From assembly GCA_902587325.1 (NCBI GenBank), contig CACIKV010000002.1, positions 80,238 through 144,237 on the forward strand: a stretch of 64,000 nucleotides of DNA, given 5' to 3'. Origin of the DNA: an uncultured Bacteroidota bacterium. Its GTDB lineage: Bacteria; Bacteroidota; Bacteroidia; Flavobacteriales; Flavobacteriaceae. A model generated the notes under the pieces. It was not told where the DNA came from. It saw only the letters and a list, made by a program, of their open reading frames with translations, and did no database searches. Made by a program: the position numbers and the translations under genes. Numbering within the stretch: the stretch's first letter is position 1; each line of letters begins with the position of its first letter. Positions 33,355 through 42,893 of the stretch are shown in pieces.

Positions 33355-33959
33355 TTTCAAATCTCGAAGAATTTATACCGGTTAAATCAATTAACTATGT
33401 AAATTCATTAATTGAAAAAGAGAAGATTCAGTTTAAAATAGTAAGGGAAAGAAACTCTAAACATGGTGATTTTAAGAGAACAATAAATGGTGATTATATT
33501 ATAACGATTAATAGATTTTATAACCCTTACCGCTTTGTCCTTACTCTTATTCACGAATTAGCTCATTATTTTGTAACAATTAAATACTACAAAGCTAAAC
33601 CGCATGGAACACTCTGGAAAAATAAATTCAAACAGCTTTTAAATCCTATTTTAAATAAATCAGTTTTTCCAAATGATTTATTAAAATGTTTATCCAAACA
33701 TATGGAGAACCCTAGATCAACTTTTTCATACGATTTAGAATTATCTAAAGTTTTAGATAAATATGATAATTCAAGAAACAAGTATTTTTATTTAGATCAA
33801 GTTAAGGATGGGGATACATTTTTTTATGGAGATGGTAATAAATTTCTAAAAATCAAAAAAAGAAGAAAAAGGTATCTTTGTGAAAATTTAGTTAATAAAA
33901 GAAAATATCTTTTTTTAGGTAATGCAAAAATTAAATTAGATGAAAACAGTAGCAATTAG
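33351..33959 (+). CDS. SprT-like zinc metalloprotease domain protein
   Basis: A 202-residue protein with the SprT-like domain. The zinc motif is HELAH (residues 68-72), followed by KPHGTLWKNKF with the third His. The C-terminal part (residues 140-200) is a small beta domain ending in repeated strands (GDTFFYGDGNKFLKIKKRRKRYLCENL) but lacks the four-Cys zinc ribbon of full SprT. Relatives act on DNA-protein crosslinks in eukaryotes; the bacterial role is unclear. Its stop overlaps the nucleotidyltransferase start by 20 bases. Confidence 0.82.
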   Translation: MISNLEEFIPVKSINYVNSLIEKEKIQFKIVRERNSKHGDFKRTINGDYIITINRFYNPYRFVLTLIHELAHYFVTIKYYKAKPHGTLWKNKFKQLLNPILNKSVFPNDLLKCLSKHMENPRSTFSYDLELSKVLDKYDNSRNKYFYLDQVKDGDTFFYGDGNKFLKIKKRRKRYLCENLVNKRKYLFLGNAKIKLDENSSN

Positions 33960-34347
33960 TGGTTATTTTGATCCAATTCACGTTGGACATTTAGAATACA
34001 TAAAAGAAGCTAGAAAGCTGGGAGATAAGTTAATTGTTATTGTAAATAATAATCATCAATGTGTTTTAAAAAAAGGTAAACCATTTATGGATGAAAAAGA
34101 TAGATTAGTTATTACTTCTAGTTTAAAAGATGTTGATGATGTTTTTCTTTCTGTTGATAAGGATAAAACAGTATGTAAGTCTCTTGAACAAATAAAGCCA
34201 GATATTTTTGCTAATGGTGGGGATAGAAAAAATTACGAAATTCCAGAATCCACGATTTGTAAAAAGTATAATATTCAAATTATTGATGGATTGGGTGATA
34301 AAATAAGAAGCTCTTCAGATCTTACTGGACTTAAAGAAATAAAATAG
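33940..34347 (+). CDS. cytidylyltransferase-like nucleotidyltransferase
   Basis: A 135-residue nucleotidyltransferase with the family's SGYFDPIHVGHLEYI motif (HxGH at residues 14-17), KGKPFMDEKDRL and the GGDRKNYEIPE loop, comparable to the adenylyltransferase domain of HldE/RfaE and to glycerol-3-phosphate cytidylyltransferase. A sugar-phosphate or polyol-phosphate nucleotide product is likely, perhaps for envelope polysaccharide. It begins 20 bases inside the SprT-like gene and its stop shares a base with the next GTG start. Confidence 0.83.
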   Translation: MKTVAISGYFDPIHVGHLEYIKEARKLGDKLIVIVNNNHQCVLKKGKPFMDEKDRLVITSSLKDVDDVFLSVDKDKTVCKSLEQIKPDIFANGGDRKNYEIPESTICKKYNIQIIDGLGDKIRSSSDLTGLKEIK

Positions 34348-35756
34348 TGGAAACAAAGTTTGATTTTAATGATAATTCAGAAGAAATTAAAAAAAATGCA
34401 TCTGGCTTGTTTAATGCATTATTTCGTTTTACAAAAAAGGTATTCAATTTTAAAAATGATGTTGATAAAAATCTAGTTGTAAATTCTATAAAGAAGGATA
34501 TTTCCATGATAGGAACAACTTCATGGATTCTTGTATGTTCTATTTTAATTGCCTCTGTAGGATTAAATGCAGATTCAACTGCAGTTGTAATAGGAGCAAT
34601 GCTAATTTCCCCTCTTATGGGTCCTATTTTAGGTTTAGGTTTTTCAATAGCAACAAATGATCTTGATACATTCAAGAATTCATCAATGAATTTTATAGCA
34701 ATGGTATTAATAAGTGTTTTAACTGCATTTATTTTCTTTTCATTATTTCCTATCAAGGATCAATCGTCAGAGCTCTTAACAAGAACTGAATTTGATATTA
34801 GGGATGTTTTAATTGCATTTTTTGGTGGTTTAGCATTAATCATTGCAAAAACAAAAAAAGAAAATATTAGCACAACAATTTTTGGAGTTGCTATTGCCAC
34901 AGCTCTTATGCCTCCTTTATGTACAGCTGGATTTTATCTAGCTATATATGATCTTACAAATGCTGGAAAAGCAATGTACCTTTTTATTATAAATTCTATG
35001 TACATTATTGTTGCAACTTATTTGGTTTTAAAGCTTTTAAAATTTCCATTATTAAATTATACAAACTCATCTAAAAGAAAACTAATAAGCAAAGTATTGA
35101 CTTTTATTTCTATTATAATATTGATTCTGCCAATATTTACTTTTTTAAATGCTGTAAATAAAGCAAACTTTAATAAAGAGGTTGAATTGTTTTTGAATGA
35201 TGAATTGGTAGGTTTAGAGAATTATAAATATTTAATTGAAAGTGCTAAAAGTGATTTTGATGATCAAGAAATAGTCTTAAATAATTATGGTCAGAAACCA
35301 ATTTCTGATGATGTTATCTCTTTATTGAAAAGTAAACTAAAAAGTTATAAACATTTAGAAAATACGACATTAGTCTTTAAACAACTGGAACTAGATAAAA
35401 ATTCAAATTCTTTTATTAAAGAGCTTAGGTTAAGAGATTCAATCGAGATAGTTGAAAAGAATTTACAACTTGATGAACTCTCTAAAGAAATTGAAGAATT
35501 AAAAAAATTGAGCAGAGAAAAATTATTATTTGAAAAGATTGCTAAAGAAGCTAATTTAATTTATCCAGACCTAAAGCAATTTGAAATATTTGAAAAAATT
35601 AGAACTGATTTTAATTCTACTAAAAAAATATTGGTAGTTAATGTTAATTGGGAGAATTCACTAACCGATTTGGAAATAGAAAAACTCAATTTAAGCTTAA
35701 GAAGATGGCTAGAGTTTCAGTTTGAAAGTGATGACTTTATTATAGAGAATAACTGA
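34347..35756 (+). CDS. DUF389 family membrane protein
   Basis: A 469-residue protein of the DUF389 (TIGR00341-like) family. The signature SVGLNADSTAVVIGAMLISPLMGPILGLG lies in the first of about five to six transmembrane segments (residues about 55-270). A cytoplasmic C-terminal half follows, with a coiled coil (IVEKNLQLDELSKEIEELKK region) and a final alpha/beta stretch. The family's transport or sensing role is undetermined. The start codon is GTG, with its first base the last base of the upstream TAG. It ends back to back with the MlaF-like gene, with no base between the stops. Confidence 0.85.
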   Translation: METKFDFNDNSEEIKKNASGLFNALFRFTKKVFNFKNDVDKNLVVNSIKKDISMIGTTSWILVCSILIASVGLNADSTAVVIGAMLISPLMGPILGLGFSIATNDLDTFKNSSMNFIAMVLISVLTAFIFFSLFPIKDQSSELLTRTEFDIRDVLIAFFGGLALIIAKTKKENISTTIFGVAIATALMPPLCTAGFYLAIYDLTNAGKAMYLFIINSMYIIVATYLVLKLLKFPLLNYTNSSKRKLISKVLTFISIIILILPIFTFLNAVNKANFNKEVELFLNDELVGLENYKYLIESAKSDFDDQEIVLNNYGQKPISDDVISLLKSKLKSYKHLENTTLVFKQLELDKNSNSFIKELRLRDSIEIVEKNLQLDELSKEIEELKKLSREKLLFEKIAKEANLIYPDLKQFEIFEKIRTDFNSTKKILVVNVNWENSLTDLEIEKLNLSLRRWLEFQFESDDFIIENN

Positions 35757-36500
35757 TTATTTTAATTTTTTTACTAATTCAGACGAGTATACAAAGTCAT
35801 TGACTTGTTCATTACCAGAATTTAATATCTCTTTATTTGTCCCTTGCCAAATTTTTAAACCATCTTTAAGAAATACAATATTTTCACCAATTTCAATCAC
35901 GGAATTCATATCGTGAGAATTTATAACAGTAGTTATTTGAAATTCATTTGTGATTTCTTGAATTAATTTATCAATTATAATTGCTGTTTTAGGGTCTAAA
36001 CCAGAATTTGGTTCGTCGCAAAATAGATATTTAGGATTCATGACTACAGCTCTTGCAATTGCAACTCGTTTTTGCATACCACCAGAAAGTTCTGCTGGTA
36101 ATTTGTTAATAGCATCTTGAAGATTCACTCTTTTAATAAACTTTAAAGCTCTTTCCTCTTTTTCATCCTTTGCAAGACTAGTTAGCATATCTAGAGGAAA
36201 TCGGACATTTTCTAATACACTCATAGAATCAAATAGAGCACTACCTTGAAAGACCATTCCCATTTCTCTTCTGAGATTTAGCTTATCAAAATCACTCATT
36301 TCATTTGAAGATTTACCATCATATATTATTTCACCCTTGTTAATAATATGCAGTCCAAGAAGACACTTTAAAAAAACTGTTTTTCCAGATCCACTTTGTC
36401 CAATAATCAAATTAGTTTTTCCTTTCTGAAAATGAGCATTTATCTCAGTTAGGACTTCACTTTCCTCAAATCTTTTTGATATGGATTTTACTTCTATCAT
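35757..36500 (-). CDS. ABC transporter ATP-binding protein, MlaF-like
   Basis: A 247-residue ABC ATPase with Walker A GQSGSGKT, Q-loop VFQGSAL, signature ELSGGMQKR, Walker B YLFCDEP and H-loop VINSHD. The signature sequence with GGMQKR and the MlaE partner one base upstream identify the Mla/Mkl-type lipid transport system, which moves phospholipids between the inner and outer membranes. The substrate-binding MlaD (MCE) subunit is not in this window and must lie elsewhere. Confidence 0.92.
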   Translation of the reverse strand: MIEVKSISKRFEESEVLTEINAHFQKGKTNLIIGQSGSGKTVFLKCLLGLHIINKGEIIYDGKSSNEMSDFDKLNLRREMGMVFQGSALFDSMSVLENVRFPLDMLTSLAKDEKEERALKFIKRVNLQDAINKLPAELSGGMQKRVAIARAVVMNPKYLFCDEPNSGLDPKTAIIIDKLIQEITNEFQITTVINSHDMNSVIEIGENIVFLKDGLKIWQGTNKEILNSGNEQVNDFVYSSELVKKLK

Positions 36501-37234
36501 TAAGCTAGTAATAATTGAGTTATTATGTAGTTTAAAATTATTATGATAATGGATGTCCAGTAAAAAGACTGAGTACTGGCTTTTCCAACATCCAAAGCTC
36601 CACCTTTCATGTAATAGCCATGAAATGCAGGAACGGTTGCAAGTACAAAAGAAAAAACAAGAGTTTTTACGTAGGAATATGTAACGTGATATCCGTCGAA
36701 GTCAGTTTGAATCCCCTCAATATAGGCTTCACTTGGAACACCGGTTAATGCCATTGCTAATAAACCACCAATAATCCCTAAAAACATTGAAATTGTAATA
36801 ATAAAAGGATATAAAAGCATTGCAATAATTTTAGGAAAAACTAAATAATTTAAAGAATTAATTCCCATAACTTCTAATGCGTCTATTTGTTCAGTAACTC
36901 TCATAGTTCCAATACTGGATGTTATGTAAGACCCCACTTTACCTGCCATAATAATTGAAATAAATGTAGGAGAAAATTCTAAAATTACAGATTGTCTTGT
37001 TGCGAAACCAATTAGAGTTTTTGAAAGAAGTGGACTTTCAAGATTTAGAGCCATTTGAATTGCAACAACTCCTCCAATAAAAAAAGAAAGAATTGAAACT
37101 ATAGGAATTGAATCCAATACTAAATCATTAATTTCTTTAAAAATTTGTTTGTATAAAATTGATTTTTTACATGACTTAGAAAATGATATTTTTACCATTA
37201 AAAAATATTTTCCTATATCGTGTAAATATTTCAT
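36500..37234 (-). CDS. ABC transporter permease, MlaE-like
   Basis: A 244-residue integral membrane protein of the MlaE/permease family. It has several hydrophobic helices and the conserved VAIQMA-N and the GKVGSYITSSIGTMRVTEQIDALEVMGINSLNYLVFPK block, the coupling region to the ATPase. It shares one base with the MlaF-like gene downstream and starts 2 bases after the KASIII-like gene. Together they would form the inner-membrane part of a lipid transporter. Confidence 0.93.
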   Translation of the reverse strand: MKYLHDIGKYFLMVKISFSKSCKKSILYKQIFKEINDLVLDSIPIVSILSFFIGGVVAIQMALNLESPLLSKTLIGFATRQSVILEFSPTFISIIMAGKVGSYITSSIGTMRVTEQIDALEVMGINSLNYLVFPKIIAMLLYPFIITISMFLGIIGGLLAMALTGVPSEAYIEGIQTDFDGYHVTYSYVKTLVFSFVLATVPAFHGYYMKGGALDVGKASTQSFYWTSIIIIILNYIITQLLLA

Positions 37235-37236
37235 TT

Positions 37237-38295
37237 TTAAACTTGATATGTAATTGCATTGACATTCATTCCAGCTCCAACGCTAGCAAATAAAATAATA
37301 TCACCTTTGTTAAGTTGATGTCCTTTAAAATTTTCCTTTAAAACAATATCATATAATGTTGGTATTGTTGCTACTGACGTGTTACCAAACACATCAACAC
37401 TGATGGGCATAATATTTTCAGGAATATCCATTTCAAATAACTTATAAAAGTATTTAAGAACAGCTTCATCAAGTTTTTCATTTGCTTGATGTATAAAAAT
37501 CTTTTTCACATCTTGAATATTCTTTCCACTTTCATCCAGGCATTTTTTTAATGCGCCAGGTATTGTAGATATAGCAAACTCATAAACTTTTCTGCCATTC
37601 ATTTTAATATGTTTTTCAATTGAATTTGAATTTGGATTAAATGTTCTATCACAGAAAAGGTACAATGCTTCTTTTCCAGAGTATGTAACAGTTTTGTGAG
37701 AAAGGATACCACCTGCCTTAGAGCTTTCCTCTATAATTGAAGCTCCAGCTCCATCTGCAAAAATCATTGAGTCCCTATCACTTTTATCAACAGTTCGTGA
37801 AAGAGTATCAGCACCAATTACTAAGCATTTTTTTGCTAAACCAGCTTTTATATATGCTGATGATTGTATTACACCTTCAACCCATCCTGGGCAACCAAAA
37901 ATTAAATCATAAGCAACACAATTTGGATTTTCAATTGCTAATTTATGTTTAACTAAAGTTGCAACCGAGGGCAGAGCAATATATTGACTAGAATCAAAGT
38001 CAATTTCACCAAAATTATGAGCAACTATTATATAATCTAAATCCTCTTTATTAATTTTTGCTGATTTTATTGCATTTTCTGAAGCGAATGTTGCAAGGTC
38101 TGAGGTATTATGATTTTCTTCAGCATACCTTCTTTCCTTAATTCCTGTTATAGACTGAAATTTTTCAATTATTTCTTTATTTGAATCAGAATATGGCTTT
38201 CCTTCTTTATCGTAAAAATCTCTATTTAAAAACTCATCATTTTTAACAATTTTTTTTGGAATATATGATCCAGTCCCTGTAATTTTTATAGGCAT
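37237..38295 (-). CDS. 3-oxoacyl-ACP synthase III-like (KASIII/FabH family)
   Basis: A 352-residue thiolase-fold condensing enzyme. The catalytic Cys135 lies in DLIFGCPGWVEG, the His in KIFIHQANEKLDEA and the Asn in VFGNTSVATIP, so the Cys-His-Asn triad is intact. It is longer than housekeeping FabH (about 320) and has an extra N-terminal loop (EFLNRDFYDKEGKPYSDSNKE). The gene leads into the MlaE/MlaF pair (2-base gap), suggesting that it makes or modifies an acyl chain linked to membrane lipids. The product is unknown; canonical initiation of fatty acid synthesis is an alternative. Confidence 0.88.
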   Translation of the reverse strand: MPIKITGTGSYIPKKIVKNDEFLNRDFYDKEGKPYSDSNKEIIEKFQSITGIKERRYAEENHNTSDLATFASENAIKSAKINKEDLDYIIVAHNFGEIDFDSSQYIALPSVATLVKHKLAIENPNCVAYDLIFGCPGWVEGVIQSSAYIKAGLAKKCLVIGADTLSRTVDKSDRDSMIFADGAGASIIEESSKAGGILSHKTVTYSGKEALYLFCDRTFNPNSNSIEKHIKMNGRKVYEFAISTIPGALKKCLDESGKNIQDVKKIFIHQANEKLDEAVLKYFYKLFEMDIPENIMPISVDVFGNTSVATIPTLYDIVLKENFKGHQLNKGDIILFASVGAGMNVNAITYQV

Positions 38296-38324
38296 AAAAG
38301 AATTTTAATAAAAGTATGAATTAA

Positions 38325-41162
38325 TTAGCTATCAATATAATTTTCAACTGGTGAACAAGTACATATTAAATTTCTGTCGCCATAAGCTTCATCAATTCTA
38401 GTGACAGAGGGCCAAAATTTATTATTTCTTACATAATCAAGCGGGTAAGCAGCATATTCTCTTGAATATTGTTTGTCCCATTTGTTGGCAGTGATCATGT
38501 CAAGTGTGTGAGGAGAGTTTAACAATACATTTTCTACATCTTCTTTTGATGAAGAAATAATTTCAGCTTTAATAGAAATTAGGGCATCACAAAATCTATC
38601 AATTTCAGATAGATTTTCGCTTTCAGTTGGTTCAATCATCATTGTTCCAGGAACCGGAAATGAAACTGTTGGTGCATGAAATCCATAGTCAATTAGTCGC
38701 TTGGCAATATCCATAACGCCAATATTGCGCGAGTCTTTATATTCTCTACAATCAATAATTAATTCATGAGCAGAGGTTCCATTTTCTCCCTGGTAGAGAA
38801 TTTTGTAATCTTTTTCTATTCTTTTTTTAATATAATTTGCATTTAAAATTGAAATTTCTGTAGCTTTTTTTAAACCATGTGGCCCCATCATACATATATA
38901 TCCATATGAAATTAAACAAGCCATTGCTGACCCCCAAGGAGCTGATGAAATTGCTTTAATCGAATATTCATTCTGAACAAAACCGTCTGAGCTAGGTAAA
39001 AAACTTGCAAGATGTTTTGCAACACAAACAGGTCCTACACCAGGCCCTCCTCCACCGTGTGGTATAGCAAAAGTTTTATGTAAATTAAGGTGGCAAACAT
39101 CAGCACCAATTAAATATGGGTTTGTTAAACCGACTTGAGCATTCATATTTGCTCCGTCCATATAAACTTGACCACCATTTTTATGAATAATTTCAGTAAT
39201 TCTTTTTATTGATGATTCAAAAACACCATGGGTGGATGGATAGGTAATCATTAATGCAGCTAAATATTCTGAGTTTTCTTCGGCTTTTTCTTTCAGCTCT
39301 TCCTCATTTATGTTTCCATGTTTATCAGTTCCTACAACTACAACCTTCATACCTGCCATAATAGCGGATGCAGGATTAGTACCGTGTGCAGAAGAAGGTA
39401 TTAAACAAATATTTCTTTTTTCTTGATTAATGCTTTTAAAATAAGCTCTTATTAACATCAAACCTGTATACTCACCTTGAGCTCCTGAATTAGGTTGTAA
39501 AGTGGTAGAATGAAAACCAGTTATTTCGTTAAGTTGTTGTTCAAGAGTGTTAAGAATTTCTATATATCCTTTAACCTGTTCGTTAGGTGCAAATGGATGT
39601 ATATTATTCCATTTTTTCCAGCTTAGAGGTAACATTTCAGCAGCTGCATTTAGTTTCATTGTACATGAACCTAAAGAAATCATAGAGTGATTAAGTGATA
39701 AATCTTTTCTTTCTAAACTTTTTATGTATCTCATCATTGAAGTTTCAGAGTGATGAGTATTAAATATTTTATCTTCTAGGAAAGTTGATTTTCTTTCAAA
39801 TTGACTTACAGAATTATTATTGTAAGCATCTTTATCAAAATTAATTTTTTGACCTTCAAGACTAGAAATAATATCAAAAATTAATTCTACATCTTCTATT
39901 TCTGTTGCTTCATTTAAAGAAATTGAAACTTCGTTCTTGTTGATATAATTGAAATTGATTTTTTTATCAACAGCAAGTTTTTTTAATTTAATAGAATCTG
40001 TTTTTATATGAAGAGTATCAAAGAAGGATTTATTTAATTGTTCAATACCAAGATTTCTGAGATTATTATTTAATAAACTACAGAGATCATTAATTTTTTG
40101 AGCAATTGATTTTAATCCTTTAGGTCCATGATATACAGCATACATACCAGCCATAACTGCTAATAAAACTTGGGCAGTGCATATGTTGGATGTAGCTCTT
40201 TCTCTTTTTATATGCTGTTCTCTTGTTTGAAGAGCCATCCTCAAAGCTTTATTTCCTAATCTATCCTTTGAAATTCCAATGATTCGACCAGGAATATGTC
40301 TTTTGTATGAATATTTAGTTGCAAAATAACCTGCGTGAGGACCGCCAAATCCTAGTGGAATCCCAAATCTTTGAGATGTGCCAACAACCACTTCACAACC
40401 AGATAAAGCAGGTTTTTCTAATATAGCTAAAGCTAACAAGTCGGATCCAACAATAAACTTGATGTCAAATTCCAAGAGATAATTTGAAATTTTTTTTAGA
40501 TCATTTATTTTTCCGTGTTTTCCAATATACTGTATGTAGCATCCAAAAAAAGTATCATCAAAATTCATGTTTTCTACATCATCAACAATCACATTAATTC
40601 CTAGTGGTTCAGCTCTTGTCTGAATAACTTTGATTGTTTGTTCAAAAGTATCCTTTGAAATAAAGAATTTTAAACAATCACTATTGATTTTTTGTCTCGA
40701 TCTGTTTGCAAATATCATCGTCATAGCTTCAGCAGCAGCTGTTCCCTCATCTAATAAAGATGCATTTGCCATCTCCATTCCAGTTAGATCGCATATAACA
40801 GTTTGAAAATTTAGTAATGCTTCCAATCGACCTTGGGCGATTTCAGCCTGATAAGGTGTGTAAGCAGTATACCATCCAGGATTTTCTAAAATATTTCTTT
40901 GAATAACGGGTGGCAAAATTGATTCGTTGTACCCAAGACCAATAAAATTTTTGAAATGTTTATTTTTTTGTGATTGTTTAAAAATATGGTCTAAAAATTG
41001 AGCTTCGCTCATTTCAGCGTCTAGGTTCAAAGATTTTTTCATTTGTATACTCTCAGGAATTGTTTTACGAATTAAAGAATCTAAATTATCAAGACCTAAA
41101 TAGTCAAGCATGTATTTTTCTTCAGAACTGGAAACGCCAATATGTCTTTGTGAAAATTTCAT
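38325..41162 (-). CDS. gcvP: glycine dehydrogenase (P-protein of the glycine cleavage system)
   Basis: A 945-residue PLP enzyme that decarboxylates glycine and loads the aminomethyl group on GcvH. It is a full-length fused P-protein: an N-terminal half with the QAEIAQGRLEALLNFQT region, and a C-terminal half with SMISLGSCTMKLNAAAEM and the PLP-lysine motif LNLHKTFAIPHGGGGPG. I start at the ATG at 41162 (MKFSQRHIG); a TTG 12 bases upstream lies within the promoter's -7 element. It is a single-gene unit between the KASIII-like gene and purE. GcvT and GcvH are not here. Confidence 0.96.
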   Translation of the reverse strand: MKFSQRHIGVSSSEEKYMLDYLGLDNLDSLIRKTIPESIQMKKSLNLDAEMSEAQFLDHIFKQSQKNKHFKNFIGLGYNESILPPVIQRNILENPGWYTAYTPYQAEIAQGRLEALLNFQTVICDLTGMEMANASLLDEGTAAAEAMTMIFANRSRQKINSDCLKFFISKDTFEQTIKVIQTRAEPLGINVIVDDVENMNFDDTFFGCYIQYIGKHGKINDLKKISNYLLEFDIKFIVGSDLLALAILEKPALSGCEVVVGTSQRFGIPLGFGGPHAGYFATKYSYKRHIPGRIIGISKDRLGNKALRMALQTREQHIKRERATSNICTAQVLLAVMAGMYAVYHGPKGLKSIAQKINDLCSLLNNNLRNLGIEQLNKSFFDTLHIKTDSIKLKKLAVDKKINFNYINKNEVSISLNEATEIEDVELIFDIISSLEGQKINFDKDAYNNNSVSQFERKSTFLEDKIFNTHHSETSMMRYIKSLERKDLSLNHSMISLGSCTMKLNAAAEMLPLSWKKWNNIHPFAPNEQVKGYIEILNTLEQQLNEITGFHSTTLQPNSGAQGEYTGLMLIRAYFKSINQEKRNICLIPSSAHGTNPASAIMAGMKVVVVGTDKHGNINEEELKEKAEENSEYLAALMITYPSTHGVFESSIKRITEIIHKNGGQVYMDGANMNAQVGLTNPYLIGADVCHLNLHKTFAIPHGGGGPGVGPVCVAKHLASFLPSSDGFVQNEYSIKAISSAPWGSAMACLISYGYICMMGPHGLKKATEISILNANYIKKRIEKDYKILYQGENGTSAHELIIDCREYKDSRNIGVMDIAKRLIDYGFHAPTVSFPVPGTMMIEPTESENLSEIDRFCDALISIKAEIISSSKEDVENVLLNSPHTLDMITANKWDKQYSREYAAYPLDYVRNNKFWPSVTRIDEAYGDRNLICTCSPVENYIDS

Positions 41163-41171
41163 TTTAAAAAA

Positions 41172-41202
41172 CAAAATTATTGATTATCACAATTGATTAC
41201 AA
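41172..41202 (-). promoter_or_regulatory. promoter of gcvP (TTG, 20 nt, TAATTTTG)
   Basis: On the minus strand TTG (41202-41200) and TAATTTTG (41179-41172) are separated by 20 bases, a good match to the Bacteroidota promoter. The ATG of gcvP follows the -7 element by only 9 bases, so the leader would be just a few bases long. Confidence 0.65.
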
Positions 41203-41255
41203 CATAAAAAAAGAATGATTTAATAAAGTTTTTAACTTTTTTATTGACAATTGAA

Positions 41256-41735
41256 TTAAGTGCCTAAACTGGAATTATTTACTTTAATTTGAAGTTGTTT
41301 TTTATAGTCAATTATTTTCTTTAAAATTTTAGTATCTGAAGCACCAATTATTTCAATCGCTAATATTCCAGCATTTTTAGCTCCGTCTAACGCAACAGTT
41401 GCAACAGGGACTCCGCCTGGCATTTGAAGAATTGATAAAATTGAATCCCAACCATCAATTGAGTTTCTTGATTTGATTGGTACTCCAATTACTGGAAGGG
41501 GCGAATTAGAGGCAACCATGCCTGGTAAATGGGCAGCTCCACCCGCACCTGCTATAATTACGTTGATTCCGCGTTTGTGCGCATTTTTACTGTAATCCAT
41601 CATTTTATCTGGAGTTCTGTGTGCAGAAACAATTTCAATTTCATAGTCAATATCAAATTCCTTTATAATATCTTCCGCTTCCTTCATCACAGGATAATCG
41701 GATTTACTCCCCATTATAATACCAACTTTACTCAT
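41256..41735 (-). CDS. purE: N5-carboxyaminoimidazole ribonucleotide mutase
   Basis: A 159-residue class I PurE that converts N5-CAIR to CAIR in purine synthesis. The N-terminal GIIMGSKSDYPVM, the SAHRTPDKM loop and the IAGAGGAAHLPGM loop are all present, as is VPIKSR-x-S-x-DGWDSILSILQMPGGVPVATVA. It starts 1 base after the purK stop, so the two form an operon in the order purK-purE. Both enzymes act in sequence. Confidence 0.96.
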   Translation of the reverse strand: MSKVGIIMGSKSDYPVMKEAEDIIKEFDIDYEIEIVSAHRTPDKMMDYSKNAHKRGINVIIAGAGGAAHLPGMVASNSPLPVIGVPIKSRNSIDGWDSILSILQMPGGVPVATVALDGAKNAGILAIEIIGASDTKILKKIIDYKKQLQIKVNNSSLGT

Positions 41736-41736
41736 T

Positions 41737-42888
41737 TTAAATTGCTTTTACTTTTATTTTTTCCTTTAATGATTTAGCTTTTTTATAAGCATCATCAAAT
41801 TTATCACAAATAATTGTTATATGACCCATTTTTCTATTAGGTCTAGTTTTTTCTTTTCCATAAATATGTAAATGGGTATTTTCTTCACTAAAAATCTCAT
41901 TTAGGTTTTCGTATCTGACATTGCCTTCAAAACCCTCACCACCAACTAAATTTAGCATAATAGCACACCCATCATGATTTGTGTTTCCAAGATCTAAGTT
42001 TAATATAGATCTTAGATGCTGTTCAAATTGAGATGTAGGACATGCTTCAATTGTAAAATGTCCACTATTGTGAGGTCGTGGTGCTACCTCATTAATTACT
42101 ATATTGTCTTCATCAGTTAAAAACATCTCAACAGCTAATAAACCAATAACATCTAATTTTTTTGTCGCTTCAATTGCAATATTAATTGCTTTTTTATTTA
42201 GTTCTTCTGAAATTTTTGAAGGACTAATCACATATTCAACTTGATTTGAAAAAGAATTAAATTCCATTTCTACAGTTTCATATGTTTTTATTTCACCATT
42301 AAAATTTCTAGCTACTATTACTGCTAATTCTTTTTTGAATGGAACAAACTCCTCAATTATCATTTCGCAATCAGGTAGGTCTAAAGTATCTTTTTCAGAT
42401 CTCAAAACCTTTACGCCAAAACCATCATATCCAAGTTTTGTCTTTTTCCAAACTGATGGAAATTGAATTATTCCATTTTTTATATTTAAAAATAGATCAT
42501 TTAAATTTTTATAATAGCTGTATTTACTAGTTGGTAAATTATTTTCATTATAAAATTTTTTTTGTTTTGATTTGTCTTGTACAATTGACAGAGTGTGAGG
42601 TTTTGGATAAACCTTTTTTCCTATATGTTCAAGTTTTAATAAAGCATCAATATTAATATGTTCAATTTCGAATGTTATAATATCACATCTTTTTCCAAAT
42701 TTTAAAATATCATTATAATTATCTAGCTTACCGATATAAAAATTATTACAAAGATTTTTACATGGCGAATTTTTATTTGAGTCTAGGACCAATGTTTTAA
42801 GATTCATCCTATTCGCTTCACTCAAAATCATTTTTCCTAGCTGTCCCCCACCAATTAAACCAATCTTTATATCTTGAATATCTTTCAT
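41737..42888 (-). CDS. purK: 5-(carboxyamino)imidazole ribonucleotide synthase
   Basis: A 383-residue ATP-grasp enzyme that makes N5-CAIR from AIR, bicarbonate and ATP. Signatures are the N-terminal IGLIGGGQLGKMI, DKSKQKKFYNENNLPTSKY, VWKKTKLGYDGFGVKVL and IIEEFVPFKKELAVIVARN (the ATP-grasp strands). NEVAPRPHNSGHFTIEAC and the HIYGKEKTRPNRKMGHITI block follow near the C-terminus. It is divergent to adk with 65 bases between. The product passes to PurE, encoded immediately downstream. Confidence 0.96.
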   Translation of the reverse strand: MKDIQDIKIGLIGGGQLGKMILSEANRMNLKTLVLDSNKNSPCKNLCNNFYIGKLDNYNDILKFGKRCDIITFEIEHINIDALLKLEHIGKKVYPKPHTLSIVQDKSKQKKFYNENNLPTSKYSYYKNLNDLFLNIKNGIIQFPSVWKKTKLGYDGFGVKVLRSEKDTLDLPDCEMIIEEFVPFKKELAVIVARNFNGEIKTYETVEMEFNSFSNQVEYVISPSKISEELNKKAINIAIEATKKLDVIGLLAVEMFLTDEDNIVINEVAPRPHNSGHFTIEACPTSQFEQHLRSILNLDLGNTNHDGCAIMLNLVGGEGFEGNVRYENLNEIFSEENTHLHIYGKEKTRPNRKMGHITIICDKFDDAYKKAKSLKEKIKVKAI

Positions 42889-42893
42889 TGATG

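Noticed and set aside
41225..41239. AAAGTT/AACTTT hairpin as a terminator after purE
   Set aside because: The stem is short and AT-only, and no strong T run follows on the purE strand; support is too weak.
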